A DNA stretch of 64,000 nt from Streptomyces sp. SID8374. Lineage in GTDB: Bacteria; Actinomycetota; Actinomycetes; Streptomycetales; Streptomycetaceae. How positions within the stretch are numbered: the stretch's first letter is position 1; the number at the start of each line of letters is the position of its first letter. Below, in pieces: positions 9,143 through 17,535 of this stretch. The notes beneath the pieces were generated by a model that saw only the letters and a program-made list of their open reading frames with translations, made no database searches and was not told where the DNA came from. A program made the translations under genes and the position numbers. The DNA is taken from assembly GCF_009865135.1 (NCBI RefSeq), contig NZ_WWGH01000001.1, positions 4,526,001 through 4,590,000 of the forward strand. Direction: 5' to 3'.

Positions 9143-9883
9143 TCACAGCATCGAGGGGCACGTATGTCCGGACTGATCGACACCACGGAGATGTATCTCC
9201 GCACCATCCTCGAACTGGAAGAGGAAGGCGTGGTGCCCATGCGCGCCCGGATCGCCGAACGGCTGGACCAGAGCGGTCCGACCGTCAGCCAGACGGTGGC
9301 CCGCATGGAGCGCGACGGCCTGGTCCAGGTCGCGGGGGACCGCCACCTGGAGCTGACCGAGGAGGGCCGCCGCCTGGCCACCCGCGTCATGCGCAAGCAC
9401 CGGCTGGCCGAGTGCCTGCTGGTCGACGTGATCGGCCTGGAGTGGGAGCAGGTCCACGCCGAGGCCTGTCGCTGGGAGCACGTGATGAGCGAGGCCGTGG
9501 AGCGGCGGGTGCTGGAGCTGCTGCGCCACCCGACGGAGTCTCCGTACGGGAATCCGATCCCGGGCCTGGAGGAGCTGGGCGAGAAGGCGGAGGCCGACCC
9601 GTTCCTGGACGCCTCGATGGTGAGCCTGGCGGAGCTGGACCCGGGCTCGGAGGGCAAGACCGTGGTCGTACGGCGGATCGGGGAGCCGATCCAGACGGAC
9701 GCCCAGCTGATGTACACGCTGCGGAGGGCCGGGGTCCAGCCCGGTTCGGTGGTCAGCGTGACCGAGTCGCCCGGCGGGGTGCTGGTCGGCTCCAGCGGGG
9801 AGGCGGCGGAGCTGGACGCGGAGGTTGCTTCGCACGTGTTCGTGGCCAAGCGCTGACGCCGTTGGCGTCGTTGACCCGGGCAC
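9143..9883 (-). CDS. adm: Antiparallel ORF covering dmdR1 (Adm-type)
   Basis: A 246-residue ORF on the opposite strand spans all of dmdR1 and starts at GTG 9883, just beyond the end of dmdR1. In S. coelicolor the equivalent antiparallel ORF, adm, was reported as expressed and involved in siderophore and antibiotic control. The translation is rich in Leu, Arg, Gln and His with no known domain, which is also what a shadow frame of a high-GC gene looks like. It is listed because of that precedent; sequence alone cannot show it is translated. Confidence 0.35.
   Translation of the reverse strand: MPGSTTPTASALGHEHVRSNLRVQLRRLPAGADQHPAGRLGHADHRTGLDPGPPQRVHQLGVRLDRLPDPPYDHGLALRARVQLRQAHHRGVQERVGLRLLAQLLQARDRIPVRRLRRVAQQLQHPPLHGLAHHVLPATGLGVDLLPLQADHVDQQALGQPVLAHDAGGQAAALLGQLQVAVPRDLDQAVALHAGHRLADGRTALVQPFGDPGAHGHHAFLFQFEDGAEIHLRGVDQSGHTCPSML
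9164..9856 (+). CDS. dmdR1: Iron-dependent DtxR/IdeR-family repressor DmdR1
   Basis: A 230-residue metalloregulator. An N-terminal winged helix (~1-75, QSGPTVSQTVARMERDGL as recognition helix) is followed by a dimerisation domain and a C-terminal SH3-like FeoA domain. Every IdeR metal ligand in the first two domains is present at the same number: M10, C102, E105 and H106 (primary site) and H79, E83, H98 (ancillary site). With Fe(II) bound the family represses siderophore synthesis and uptake genes through iron boxes; one such box lies at 58091 before a siderophore uptake gene in this window. Neighbour order (SIS gene divergent) matches S. coelicolor dmdR1. Confidence 0.93.
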   Translation: MSGLIDTTEMYLRTILELEEEGVVPMRARIAERLDQSGPTVSQTVARMERDGLVQVAGDRHLELTEEGRRLATRVMRKHRLAECLLVDVIGLEWEQVHAEACRWEHVMSEAVERRVLELLRHPTESPYGNPIPGLEELGEKAEADPFLDASMVSLAELDPGSEGKTVVVRRIGEPIQTDAQLMYTLRRAGVQPGSVVSVTESPGGVLVGSSGEAAELDAEVASHVFVAKR

Positions 9884-10520
9884 CCCTGGGGCCGTACGAC
9901 GTTCGGCGCGTCGGTCACCACCGCCAGGGTTCCGTCCTCAAACGCCGGACGGGCTGGAATGGGGCCGGACGGGCTGGGGCGGGTTTCCCGGGGGAATTGC
10001 AGCGGGCGGGGCGATGGCGTGCCAGGCTGAGGCCAGGCATATGACCTGAGAGTGCCGGACCGGATGCGGCCGGCATGGTCGGGGAGGGAGCAGGGAATGC
10101 GCCCGTCGTACCGGCACGTCCGCCGTCCGGTGGCTGCCACGGTCCCGGATGCCCTGGTCAGGGATGGTTCGGTGACCCCTCCACCGTCTTTCGCCATCGT
10201 TGTCGTGGACAGCGGTCGACCCCGGCGCCCGAGGGCGCCGGGGTCGGTCCTCCCCTTTGTCGACCTGGAGCCCCGAGCTCTCAAGGTCGTTCCCCACGGA
10301 CCCCTGTCCCCGAGCGGTCCGCCTCCCGTTGAAGATCTCCCCAGGGCGGCCGACGGCAATCCTCGTCGCATGTCACTCGAACGTGGGGTGTTGAGCGGCG
10401 GATCCCTGTTTTCGAATAAGAGTTCGATAGTCTGGCGTGGTGCGAGCATGCGGTGATCCGCGTCCGCGCGGCGATCGAGGGCCCATGGTGATCGAGGACC
10501 AGAAGGGGGTGCCAGAGACT
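9857..10520. other. 664-bp stretch without a convincing gene
   Basis: It holds a small GACGCC-GTT-GGCGTC stem just after dmdR1 and a REP-like segment at ~9936-9980 (CTCAAACGCCGGACGGGCTGG, then GGCCGGACGGGCTGG). A strong hairpin lies at 10218-10245, and an AT-richer segment at ~10400-10440 probably carries the promoter of the hydrolase gene. A GTG-started 134-codon frame (10052-10456) has no domain and crosses the hairpin, so I do not call it. Confidence 0.6.
10218..10245. terminator. Perfect 12-bp hairpin
   Basis: GACCCCGGCGCC, loop CGAG, then GGCGCCGGGGTC. The stem is perfect and is followed by a short pyrimidine run (CCTCCCCTTT). It probably ends transcription from the dmdR1 side. Confidence 0.65.
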
Positions 10521-11429
10521 ATGGTGCGGCGCATCGATGTGACCGGATCCGACGGCGTACGCCTCGCGGCGTGGGAGTTCGCGGACCCGCCGAAGGAGCG
10601 TGCGGGGACGGAGGGGGCGGGAGCGGACCGCGCCCCCGGCGTCTTACTGCTGCACGGGCTGATGGGCCGGGCCTCCCACTGGGCCCCCACCGCCCGCTGG
10701 CTCTCCGAGCGGTACCGCGCGGTCGGCCTCGACCAGCGGGGCCACGGCCGCAGCGACAAGCCCGCCGACGGCCCGTACACCCGCGACGCGTACGTCGCCG
10801 ACGCCGAGGCCGCGATCGAACAGCTGGACCTCGGCCCCGTCACCGTCGTCGGCCACGCCATGGGAGCGCTCACCGGCTGGCAGCTCGCCGCCAAGCGCCC
10901 CGACCTGGTCCGGGCCGTCGTCATCTGCGACATGCGGGCCTCCGCGCTCGGGGCGGCCTCGCAGCGCGAGTGGAGCGACTGGTTCGAGTCCTGGCCGCTG
11001 CCCTTCGCCACCCTCGCCGACGTACGGAAGTGGTTCGGCGAGGACGACCCCTGGGTGGAGCGGCCGAACCCCATGCGCGGTGAGTTCTACGCCGAGGTGA
11101 TGGCGGAGAAGGAGGACGGCTGGCGCCCGGTCTTCTCCCGCAGCCAGATGCTCAGCTCCCGCGCCACCTGGGTCTACGACGCGCACTGGGAGGAGCTGGC
11201 CCAGGTGCGGTGCCCCGCCCTCGTGCTGCGCGGCCTCGACGGTGAGCTGGGGCGGGCCGAGGCGCAGGAGATGGTGCGGGTCCTGCCGCGCGGCCAGTAC
11301 GCGGAGGTGGCCGACGCGGGCCACCTCGTCCACTACGACCAGCCGGAGGGGTGGCGGGCGGCGGTGGAGCCGTTCCTGGAACAGCTCGCCGAGGACGCCC
11401 GGGGCGACCGGGAGCCGGTCGCCCCGTAG
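10521..11429 (+). CDS. Alpha/beta-hydrolase-fold protein with Ala in place of the nucleophile; TTA codon
   Basis: A 302-residue alpha/beta-fold protein: oxyanion motif LLLHGLMGR, then DQRGHGRSD, the nucleophile elbow as GHAMG, acid LRGLDGE and catalytic His AGHLVHYDQ. The elbow residue 113 is Ala (GCC), not Ser, Asp or Cys, so ordinary ester hydrolysis by this site is unlikely. Codon 42 is TTA (10644-10646), in frame from every possible start, which in Streptomyces makes translation depend on the bldA tRNA. An in-frame ATG at 10485 is an alternative start; I prefer 10521 because AGAAGGGGG lies upstream at reasonable spacing. Confidence 0.85.
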   Translation: MVRRIDVTGSDGVRLAAWEFADPPKERAGTEGAGADRAPGVLLLHGLMGRASHWAPTARWLSERYRAVGLDQRGHGRSDKPADGPYTRDAYVADAEAAIEQLDLGPVTVVGHAMGALTGWQLAAKRPDLVRAVVICDMRASALGAASQREWSDWFESWPLPFATLADVRKWFGEDDPWVERPNPMRGEFYAEVMAEKEDGWRPVFSRSQMLSSRATWVYDAHWEELAQVRCPALVLRGLDGELGRAEAQEMVRVLPRGQYAEVADAGHLVHYDQPEGWRAAVEPFLEQLAEDARGDREPVAP

Positions 11430-11481
11430 GACCGCCGGTGGACCGGCCGCCCCTGACCCTCCAGGAACCGAAGGGCGCCGC

Positions 11482-13119
11482 TCACCCCTTGCTGACCGCC
11501 GTCAGGATCTCCGGCAGCCGGTTGGCCGTGCGCGGTGCCGCGATGCGCAGCCCCGCCCACCCGATGAGCGCCCCGTACACCGCACCGGCCGGGACCACCA
11601 GCCACAGCGCGCTGTGGTGGTCCGCGACGTGCAGCCAGACCGTCAGCGCGATCACCGGACCGGCCAGCACCGGCGCGGCCAGCATGCCGCTGATGATGGA
11701 GATCCACGCCAGCCCGCCCTGCCCGGGCGCCACGTTCTTGAACGCGCCCTCCTGCGGGATCGAGTACGGGAAGAGCGCCGAGGCCACCGCCCCGATCCCC
11801 AGCATCGCGCCCAGCAGCGCGAAGGAGAGGCCGAGCACCCCGGGCAGCGCCTGCCACCGGCCCAGCACCGCCGCCGTCACCACACAGACCAGCACCGTGT
11901 ACGGCAGCGTGATCAGCAGCAGCGCGTAGGCCCGCGCCCGCAGTTCGACGTACGCGTCCCGGGTCGAGGAGATCGTCAGGGCCACCATCCAGAAGGCGGA
12001 GGTGTCCTGGCCGAACTGGTTGTACATCTGCATGCCGAGCATCCCGGCGGCGAAGCAGGCGAAGTAGATCGACCCGGTGCCCTGGAGCGCGTTGAGCAGC
12101 GGCACGATCGCACCGATGGCCAGCGCGGTGACCCAGGCCGCCTTGGTCTTCGGGTCCCGTGCCACGTACCGCAGGCTGCGCTGCACGACCGTGCCCGTAC
12201 GCCCCTCCGGCAGCAGCCCGGACAGCCCCGTGCGGCCCGACTCCTTGCGGGACGGTTCGGCGGCGGCCAGCGTCGAGCCGTCCGGCGCGGTCATCAGCTT
12301 CACCAGCCCCCGCTGCCACATCCACACCAGCGCCCCCAGGGCCACCACCGTGACCAGCAGCTGGAGGACCGCCACCCCGTACGAACCCTCCGACGCCGCG
12401 TCCACCGCCGCTATCGCCGAGGCACCGGGCAGCCAGCGCGCCACATTCCCGGCCGGCTCCAGCGCCGAGAGGCCCCCGGCCTGGCCGAGCCGCTGCGCGC
12501 CGAAGTTGACGAACTGGATGCCCACCGCGATCACCAGCCCGCTCAGCACCGCCAGGTCACGGCCCTTGCGGGAGTTGAGCAGCCGTACGTTGGCGGTGGC
12601 GACGGCCCGCGACAGCGCCACGCAGAGCAGCAGCGTCAGCGGGACCGCGAGCACCGCGAACACCACGCCCGCTGGACCGTGCGCCAGCGCGAGCACCGAA
12701 CCGACCACCAGACAGAGGGTGAACAGCGGCCCGATCCCGACCATCGAGGAGACCAGCAGCGCCCGCACCAGCGGCTGCGGCCGCAGCGGCAGCATCACCA
12801 GCCGGGTCGGGTCGAGGGTGTCGTCGCCGCTGGGGAAGAAGAGCGGCAGCACCGCCCAGCCGAGCGCCACGACTGCCGTCAGCAGCACCACGACCGTCCC
12901 CGCGTGCGCGTTGCCGCGCAGCAGGACGAGGGCGAGGACCTGGCCCGCCGCGAGCAGCAGCGTGAAGACGAGGGAGACGATGAACGCCGCCTTGCGCCCG
13001 GACGACTGCCGCAGCCCGTTGCGCAGGAGCGTCAGCTTGAGCTGTACGAAGACGGGGGTCAGGCCCGCCGTCGGCGCGGCCGGGGCGGCGGCGGTGACGG
13101 GGGCGTCCAGCACGCTCAT
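11482..13119 (-). CDS. Multi-spanning ABC transporter permease
   Basis: A 545-residue integral membrane protein with about twelve hydrophobic segments, e.g. AAFIVSLVFTLLLAAGQ and VLLTAVVALGWAVLPLFF. It starts at ATG 13119, overlapping the ATPase stop by four bases, so the two genes form one transporter of the ABC-2/natA-natB type. The frame is open upstream but that extension is the ATPase gene read in another frame. The substrate is unknown; such pairs usually export. Confidence 0.88.
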   Translation of the reverse strand: MSVLDAPVTAAAPAAPTAGLTPVFVQLKLTLLRNGLRQSSGRKAAFIVSLVFTLLLAAGQVLALVLLRGNAHAGTVVVLLTAVVALGWAVLPLFFPSGDDTLDPTRLVMLPLRPQPLVRALLVSSMVGIGPLFTLCLVVGSVLALAHGPAGVVFAVLAVPLTLLLCVALSRAVATANVRLLNSRKGRDLAVLSGLVIAVGIQFVNFGAQRLGQAGGLSALEPAGNVARWLPGASAIAAVDAASEGSYGVAVLQLLVTVVALGALVWMWQRGLVKLMTAPDGSTLAAAEPSRKESGRTGLSGLLPEGRTGTVVQRSLRYVARDPKTKAAWVTALAIGAIVPLLNALQGTGSIYFACFAAGMLGMQMYNQFGQDTSAFWMVALTISSTRDAYVELRARAYALLLITLPYTVLVCVVTAAVLGRWQALPGVLGLSFALLGAMLGIGAVASALFPYSIPQEGAFKNVAPGQGGLAWISIISGMLAAPVLAGPVIALTVWLHVADHHSALWLVVPAGAVYGALIGWAGLRIAAPRTANRLPEILTAVSKG

Positions 13120-13973
13120 CGGGTGCCGCCCAGCCAGTCGAGGGAGTCGCCGGTGGTGTCCCGGCCGCCCGCGCCGACCAGTTCGAGGAAAGCGTTCTGC
13201 AACGACGGCGCGTCGCCGCGTACCTCCGCCAGCGTGCCCTGCGCCTTGATCCGGCCCGCCGCCATCACGGCCACCCAGTCGCAGAGCGACTCCACCAGCT
13301 CCATCACATGGCTGGAGAAGACCACGGTCGCCCCGGACCGGGTGTAGCGCTCCAGCACACCCCGGATGGTCTGGGCGGACACCGGGTCGACGCCCTCGAA
13401 CGGCTCGTCCAGGAAGAGCACTTCGGGGTTGTGGAGCAGGGCGGCGGCCAGCCCGATCTTCTTCCGCATGCCGGTCGAGTAGTCGACGACCAGCTTGTGC
13501 TGCGAACCGGCGAGATCCAGTACGTCGAGGAGCTGGGCGGCCCGCTTGTCGACCTCGTCGCCCGGCAGACCGCGCAACCGCCCGTTGTACGCCAGCAGTT
13601 CGCGCCCCGAGAGCCGCTCGAAGAGCCGCAGCCCCTCCGGCAGCACCCCGATCCGGGACTTCACCGCGACCGGGTCCGTCCACACGTCGTGGCCCGCGAC
13701 CTCGATCTTCCCCATGTCGGGCCGCAGCAGCCCGGTGACCATGGAGAGCGTCGTCGTCTTGCCCGCCCCGTTGGGCCCCACCAGGCCGATGAACTTGCCC
13801 GCGGGCAGCTCAAGATCGATCCCCGAGACGGCGATCTGTTCCCCGAACCGCTTCCACAGCCCCTGTACGCGCACAGCGGGAGGCGCGGTCCGCGCCCCGC
13901 CCGCCGTCGCGCCCGTCTCCGTACGCGCGCCGTGCGTCTCCGTCACGTCACGTGCATCTGCCTGGTCCGGCAT
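13116..13973 (-). CDS. ABC transporter ATP-binding protein (ABC-2 type)
   Basis: A 285-residue ATPase: ~35-residue polar N-terminal tail, Walker A GPNGAGKTTT, Q-loop region IGVLPEGLRLFERL, a degenerate signature YSTGMRKK, Walker B EVLFLDEPFEGVD and H-loop FSSHVMELVE. The signature STGMRKK in place of LSGGQ is usual in this CcmA/NatA-like subgroup. It is followed by its permease with a four-base overlap. Confidence 0.93.
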   Translation of the reverse strand: MPDQADARDVTETHGARTETGATAGGARTAPPAVRVQGLWKRFGEQIAVSGIDLELPAGKFIGLVGPNGAGKTTTLSMVTGLLRPDMGKIEVAGHDVWTDPVAVKSRIGVLPEGLRLFERLSGRELLAYNGRLRGLPGDEVDKRAAQLLDVLDLAGSQHKLVVDYSTGMRKKIGLAAALLHNPEVLFLDEPFEGVDPVSAQTIRGVLERYTRSGATVVFSSHVMELVESLCDWVAVMAAGRIKAQGTLAEVRGDAPSLQNAFLELVGAGGRDTTGDSLDWLGGTR

Positions 13974-14048
13974 GGCACAGCCTTTCGATATCCCCGCTAG
14001 ATGGGGACCACCCTACGAAAGGCCTGCCGGAACGCCGTTCCCCGCCGC

Positions 14049-14726
14049 TCAGCCGCCCTGGTCGGCGCTGCCGATCGGGCCGACCTCCACCGGCGAGCCG
14101 GAGCCGTCCGTGACGGGCAGCGTGGCCGCGCCCGGCCAGTTCAGGGTGACCGACTCCGTCTCGTCCGGCGGGGTCACCACGAGCCCGGTGATGCGGACGC
14201 CGGAGCCGCCCGAGCTGTTGAGCGGGTAGCTGATGCCGAAGTACACCGTCTTCCCGTCCTTGAGGACGAACGGGCCGGCCTGCTCACCGGTGCGCTTCGC
14301 GGAGAGCGGCCCCGCGTTCGTCTTCAGATCGACGCCCGCGTACGCGGAGAGCGTGCAGTCCTTGCCGCCGCGGTTCTTCAGCCCCACGGCGACGGTGCCG
14401 GCGGTGTCGCCGCCGACGGTGCTGTCCGTGGCGGTGATCTCCAGCGCGTCGGTACGGCACTTGGCGGCCTTGGCGGCCGTGCCGCTCCCACCGGAACTCC
14501 CGCCGGTGCTCCCCGCGGAGGCCTGCCCGCTGTCCTTCCCGCCGCTCTGCTCCGACCCCTCCTGGTCCGAACCGCCGGAGCCCGAACCGCCGCCGACGGT
14601 GGCGGACGAGGACGCGGCGGGTGCGGGCGTCGCGCCGCCCTGTCCCGTGGCGCCGTCCTCGCAGGCCGTGAGGGAGAGGCCCGCGGCAACGGCCAGGGCG
14701 GCGAAGGTGAGCTGGTGAACGCGCAT
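14049..14726 (-). CDS. Secreted lipoprotein, DUF4232-like
   Basis: A 225-residue lipoprotein starting at ATG 14726 behind an excellent GAGGAAG. The signal MRVHQLTFAALAVAAGLS ends in lipobox LSLTAC. A ~70-residue Ser/Gly/Ala/Gln-rich linker then leads to a ~125-residue beta-rich domain (LEITATDSTVGGDTAG, GVDLKTNAGP, VTLNWPGAA) resembling the DUF4232 family of actinobacterial secreted proteins. Function unknown. A longer upstream frame exists but lacks a ribosome site and would bury the signal peptide. Confidence 0.8.
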   Translation of the reverse strand: MRVHQLTFAALAVAAGLSLTACEDGATGQGGATPAPAASSSATVGGGSGSGGSDQEGSEQSGGKDSGQASAGSTGGSSGGSGTAAKAAKCRTDALEITATDSTVGGDTAGTVAVGLKNRGGKDCTLSAYAGVDLKTNAGPLSAKRTGEQAGPFVLKDGKTVYFGISYPLNSSGGSGVRITGLVVTPPDETESVTLNWPGAATLPVTDGSGSPVEVGPIGSADQGG

Positions 14727-14897
14727 CGTTTCTTCCTCAGGATCGGGTCCAGGTGGCGTCCGCCCGGTGGGAGCGGGCGTGACTGCCCACCAAGATCGGC
14801 CCGGCCCGGAGGCTCGTTCCATCCAACCTTCCGCTAATACAGCCCTGTTACAGGTGTTACAGGGCCGGGATGCGACGCGCACGTCCCGCCGCGCGCC

Positions 14898-15575
14898 CTA
14901 CGAGACGCGGGCGCGGGCGTCCGCCGCCTCACGTGCGCAGGCGTACGCCAGCGGGCTGATCAGCTCGTCCACATCGGGCAGCCACCGGTTGACCTGGGTG
15001 GGCTTACGGGCCCACTGCACGGCGCCCCGGCCGCCGACCCGGGTGGGCGGCGCGGCGATGTAGTGGCCCTCGCCGCGCCCGGTCAGGTCGATCGCCTCCG
15101 CGTTCCAGCCGAGCGCGCGCACCAGCTCGGAGGCCTTGGCCGCCGCGCCCGGCAGCACGAAGAAGAGCATCCGGCGGTCCGGGGTGCAGGTGACCGGGCC
15201 GAGCGTGAGGTCCATCCGCTCCATCCGGGCCAGCGCCAGGAACCCCGCCGACTCCGGGACCTCCAGCGCGTCGAAGGCGCGGCCGGTCGGCAGGAGCACC
15301 GAGGCGCGCGGCTGCCTGGACCACATGCGCCGGGCCGCCGCCCCGCTGCCGGTCGCCTGGCCCGCCCAGTCGGGCCGGTCCGCGTGAGCGCCGGGCAGCG
15401 GGCAGGCGGCCTCGCCGCAGGAGCAGCGCTCGCCGCCCTCCACCGCCTCCAGCCAGGTGCCGGGGAACACGTCCCAGTGGCGCTCTTCCGCGTACCGCAC
15501 CGCGGCGTCGAGCAGGTGCTCGCCCCGCTGCTGGGGGACCTGTGCGGCTTCCGTGACTCCGATGGGCTCTTCCAC
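14898..15575 (-). CDS. Bifunctional primase/polymerase (PrimPol) N-terminal-domain-like protein
   Basis: About 225 residues with the opening LLDAAVRYAEERHWDVFPGTWLE and a Cys motif CSCGEAACPLPGAH. This combination is typical of stand-alone Streptomyces proteins annotated as bifunctional DNA primase/polymerase. The rest (WSRQPRASVLLPTGRAFDAL, GEGHYIAAPPTR) fits the same family. Whether it has primase activity is doubtful; these are usually short, without a helicase partner. GTG 15575 has GGAAG 11 bp upstream; the frame also opens at GTG 15599. Confidence 0.75.
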   Translation of the reverse strand: MEEPIGVTEAAQVPQQRGEHLLDAAVRYAEERHWDVFPGTWLEAVEGGERCSCGEAACPLPGAHADRPDWAGQATGSGAAARRMWSRQPRASVLLPTGRAFDALEVPESAGFLALARMERMDLTLGPVTCTPDRRMLFFVLPGAAAKASELVRALGWNAEAIDLTGRGEGHYIAAPPTRVGGRGAVQWARKPTQVNRWLPDVDELISPLAYACAREAADARARVS

Positions 15576-15811
15576 GACCAGCACAACTTCCGGCACCACC
15601 GGGGGTTACGGGCGCGCGCGACCCGGTCACGGTGCATCGATCCTGCACGCGGGGCGCATCGGAGCACGGGCGGGGGCGCGCGTGAGGTGGTGGATCGATG
15701 GGCGGGTAGCACCCTCCAGGGCCGGGCAACTCGCCGTGCCCGTACCGAATGCCGATGGAATATGCGCATTTCTTGGGCGAGTGACGGGCAGTGATCCCTC
15801 CATCGATCACC

Positions 15812-15843
15812 GCGTATCCGTGTATTCGCGTATCCGTGTATTT
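15812..15843. repeat. Perfect tandem 16-bp repeat before the TPR regulator
   Basis: GCGTATCCGTGTATTC is followed at once by GCGTATCCGTGTATTT (15/16 identical), ending 22 bp before the start codon at 15866. The segment is AT-richer than its surroundings, and the 16-bp period would place two sites on similar DNA faces about 1.5 turns apart. It is probably part of a promoter or operator. Confidence 0.6.
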
Positions 15844-15865
15844 TCAGACTGTTCCAGGGGGAAAT

Positions 15866-17248
15866 GTGGCAGCAAGGCCTCTCGTAGCCCGCCAGCCCAA
15901 CGAACGGCTCCAGACGCTCATCCAGGAAGCCGCCTGTTCCAACGCGGGCCTCGCGCGCCGCGTCAACATGGTCGGGGCCGAGCGCGGCCTCGATCTGCGG
16001 TACGACAAGACCTCCGTGGCCCGCTGGCTGCGCGGACAACAGCCCCGGGGCCGGGCCCCGGGCATCATCGCCGAGGCGCTCGGCCGCAAGCTGGGCCGTA
16101 CGGTCACGATCGACGAGATCGGCATGGCCAACGGCAAGAACCTGGCCTCCGGCGTGGGCCTCCAGTACGCGCCGACCGTCGCCGGAGCCGTGGAGCAGGT
16201 CTGCGAGCTGTGGCGCAGCGACGTCGGCCGCCGCGATCTGCTCACCGGTTCCGCCGTCGCCGCCTCCGCGCTGGTCGAACCCAGCCGCGACTGGCTGATC
16301 TCCGGCAAGGACCCCCAGGTCGAACGGGTGGCCGGGGCCCGGGTCGGGATGGCGGACGTGGCGGCGGTGCAGGCGATGACCACCGCCCTCACCGACCTCG
16401 ACCACCGCTTCGGCAGCGGCCATGTCCGCCCGGTCCTGGTGCACTACCTCAACAGCGTGGTCTCCGGCCTGCTTTCGGGGGCGTACCGCGAACAGGTCGG
16501 CCGCGAGCTGTTCGCCGCCGTCGCCCGGCTCACCGAGCTCGGCGGCTACATGGCGGTCGACACCGGCCAGCCCGGTCTCGCCCAGCGCTACTACATCCAG
16601 GCGCTGCGCCTGGCCCAGGCCGCCGGGGACCGGGCGTACGGCGGCTATGTCCTGGCCGCCTCCATGAGCCACCTCGCCGCCCAGCTCGGCAACCCGCGCG
16701 AGATCGCCCAACTCGCCCGCGCCGCCCAGGAAGGCGCCCGGGGCCAGGTCACCCCCCGCGCCCAGGCGATGTTCTACGCGGCGGAGGCCCGGGGCCACGC
16801 GCTGCTCGGGGACGCCCGGACCTGCCACGTCGTGATGGCACGGGCCGTCGCCGCGCTGGAGCAGGCCGACCCGGAGAGCGGCGACGACCCGGACTGGATC
16901 GCCCACTTCGACCACGGCTACCTCGCGGACGAGCTGGCCCACTGCCACCGCGACCTCGGCCAGGCCCCGGAGGCCGCCAAGCGGGCCAAGGAGGCGCTGG
17001 CCGCCCTGCCGGAGACCCGGGCCAGGCGCCGGGGCATCGGGCTGGTGCTGCTCGCCTCGGCCCAGGTGCAGCAGCGCGAGGTGGAGCGCGCCTGCCACAC
17101 GGGGACGCGGGCGATGGAGCTGCTCGGGACGGTGCGCTCCAGCCGGGGCGCCGAATATCTCGACGACCTCCAGCAGCGGCTGGCGCCGTACGGACAGGAG
17201 CCGGCGGTACGGGAGTTCGGCGAGCGGCTGGAGCTCCAGGCGGCGTGA
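15866..17248 (+). CDS. TPR-type developmental regulator (NsdA/NsdB-like)
   Basis: A 460-residue protein. The first ~85 residues carry an XRE-like helix-turn-helix region (LQTLIQEAACSNAGLARRVN, KTSVARWLRGQQPRG). The remainder is all-alpha with TPR-like blocks (GLAQRYYIQALRLAQAAGD, ARAQAMFYAAEARGHALLG). This architecture matches the NsdA/NsdB family, which in S. coelicolor represses antibiotic production and sporulation; assignment to either member is not possible here. It starts at GTG 15866 after AGGGGGAAAT; the frame is open ~25 codons further upstream through the tandem repeat. Confidence 0.82.
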   Translation: MAARPLVARQPNERLQTLIQEAACSNAGLARRVNMVGAERGLDLRYDKTSVARWLRGQQPRGRAPGIIAEALGRKLGRTVTIDEIGMANGKNLASGVGLQYAPTVAGAVEQVCELWRSDVGRRDLLTGSAVAASALVEPSRDWLISGKDPQVERVAGARVGMADVAAVQAMTTALTDLDHRFGSGHVRPVLVHYLNSVVSGLLSGAYREQVGRELFAAVARLTELGGYMAVDTGQPGLAQRYYIQALRLAQAAGDRAYGGYVLAASMSHLAAQLGNPREIAQLARAAQEGARGQVTPRAQAMFYAAEARGHALLGDARTCHVVMARAVAALEQADPESGDDPDWIAHFDHGYLADELAHCHRDLGQAPEAAKRAKEALAALPETRARRRGIGLVLLASAQVQQREVERACHTGTRAMELLGTVRSSRGAEYLDDLQQRLAPYGQEPAVREFGERLELQAA

Positions 17249-17535
17249 GGGCGGCGGGGGCCGGGACGTAGGGCTGTGCGTAGGGCCGGGGCAGAGGCCG
17301 GGGCGGGGGCCCTCCGGCGGCCCGCCGCCGCCCGGTCTTTCGGAGGTCGCGCGGGGGCTTCGTACGGGGGCAGCGCGGGGCTTCGTCGCGGGTCGGCCGT
17401 TAACAGCGTCCTGCGGGGGCTGGGTGTTACCCGCCCTGTGAAGGGGTGGTGAGGGGGACCACGCGCTTGGCGGAGGCGGGCGGCCACCCGATAGCGTGAG
17501 CCGACGATTCCGTTGGTTCACACGTAGGAGTCCCG

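Noticed and set aside
10052..10456. 134-codon plus-strand frame between dmdR1 and the hydrolase
   Set aside because: It runs through the 12-bp perfect hairpin, has no ribosome site and no recognisable domain; kept only as part of the gene-free stretch.
14001..14837. 278-codon plus-strand frame over the DUF4232-like gene
   Set aside because: The minus strand has a signal peptide, lipobox and ribosome site; the plus frame has no domain.
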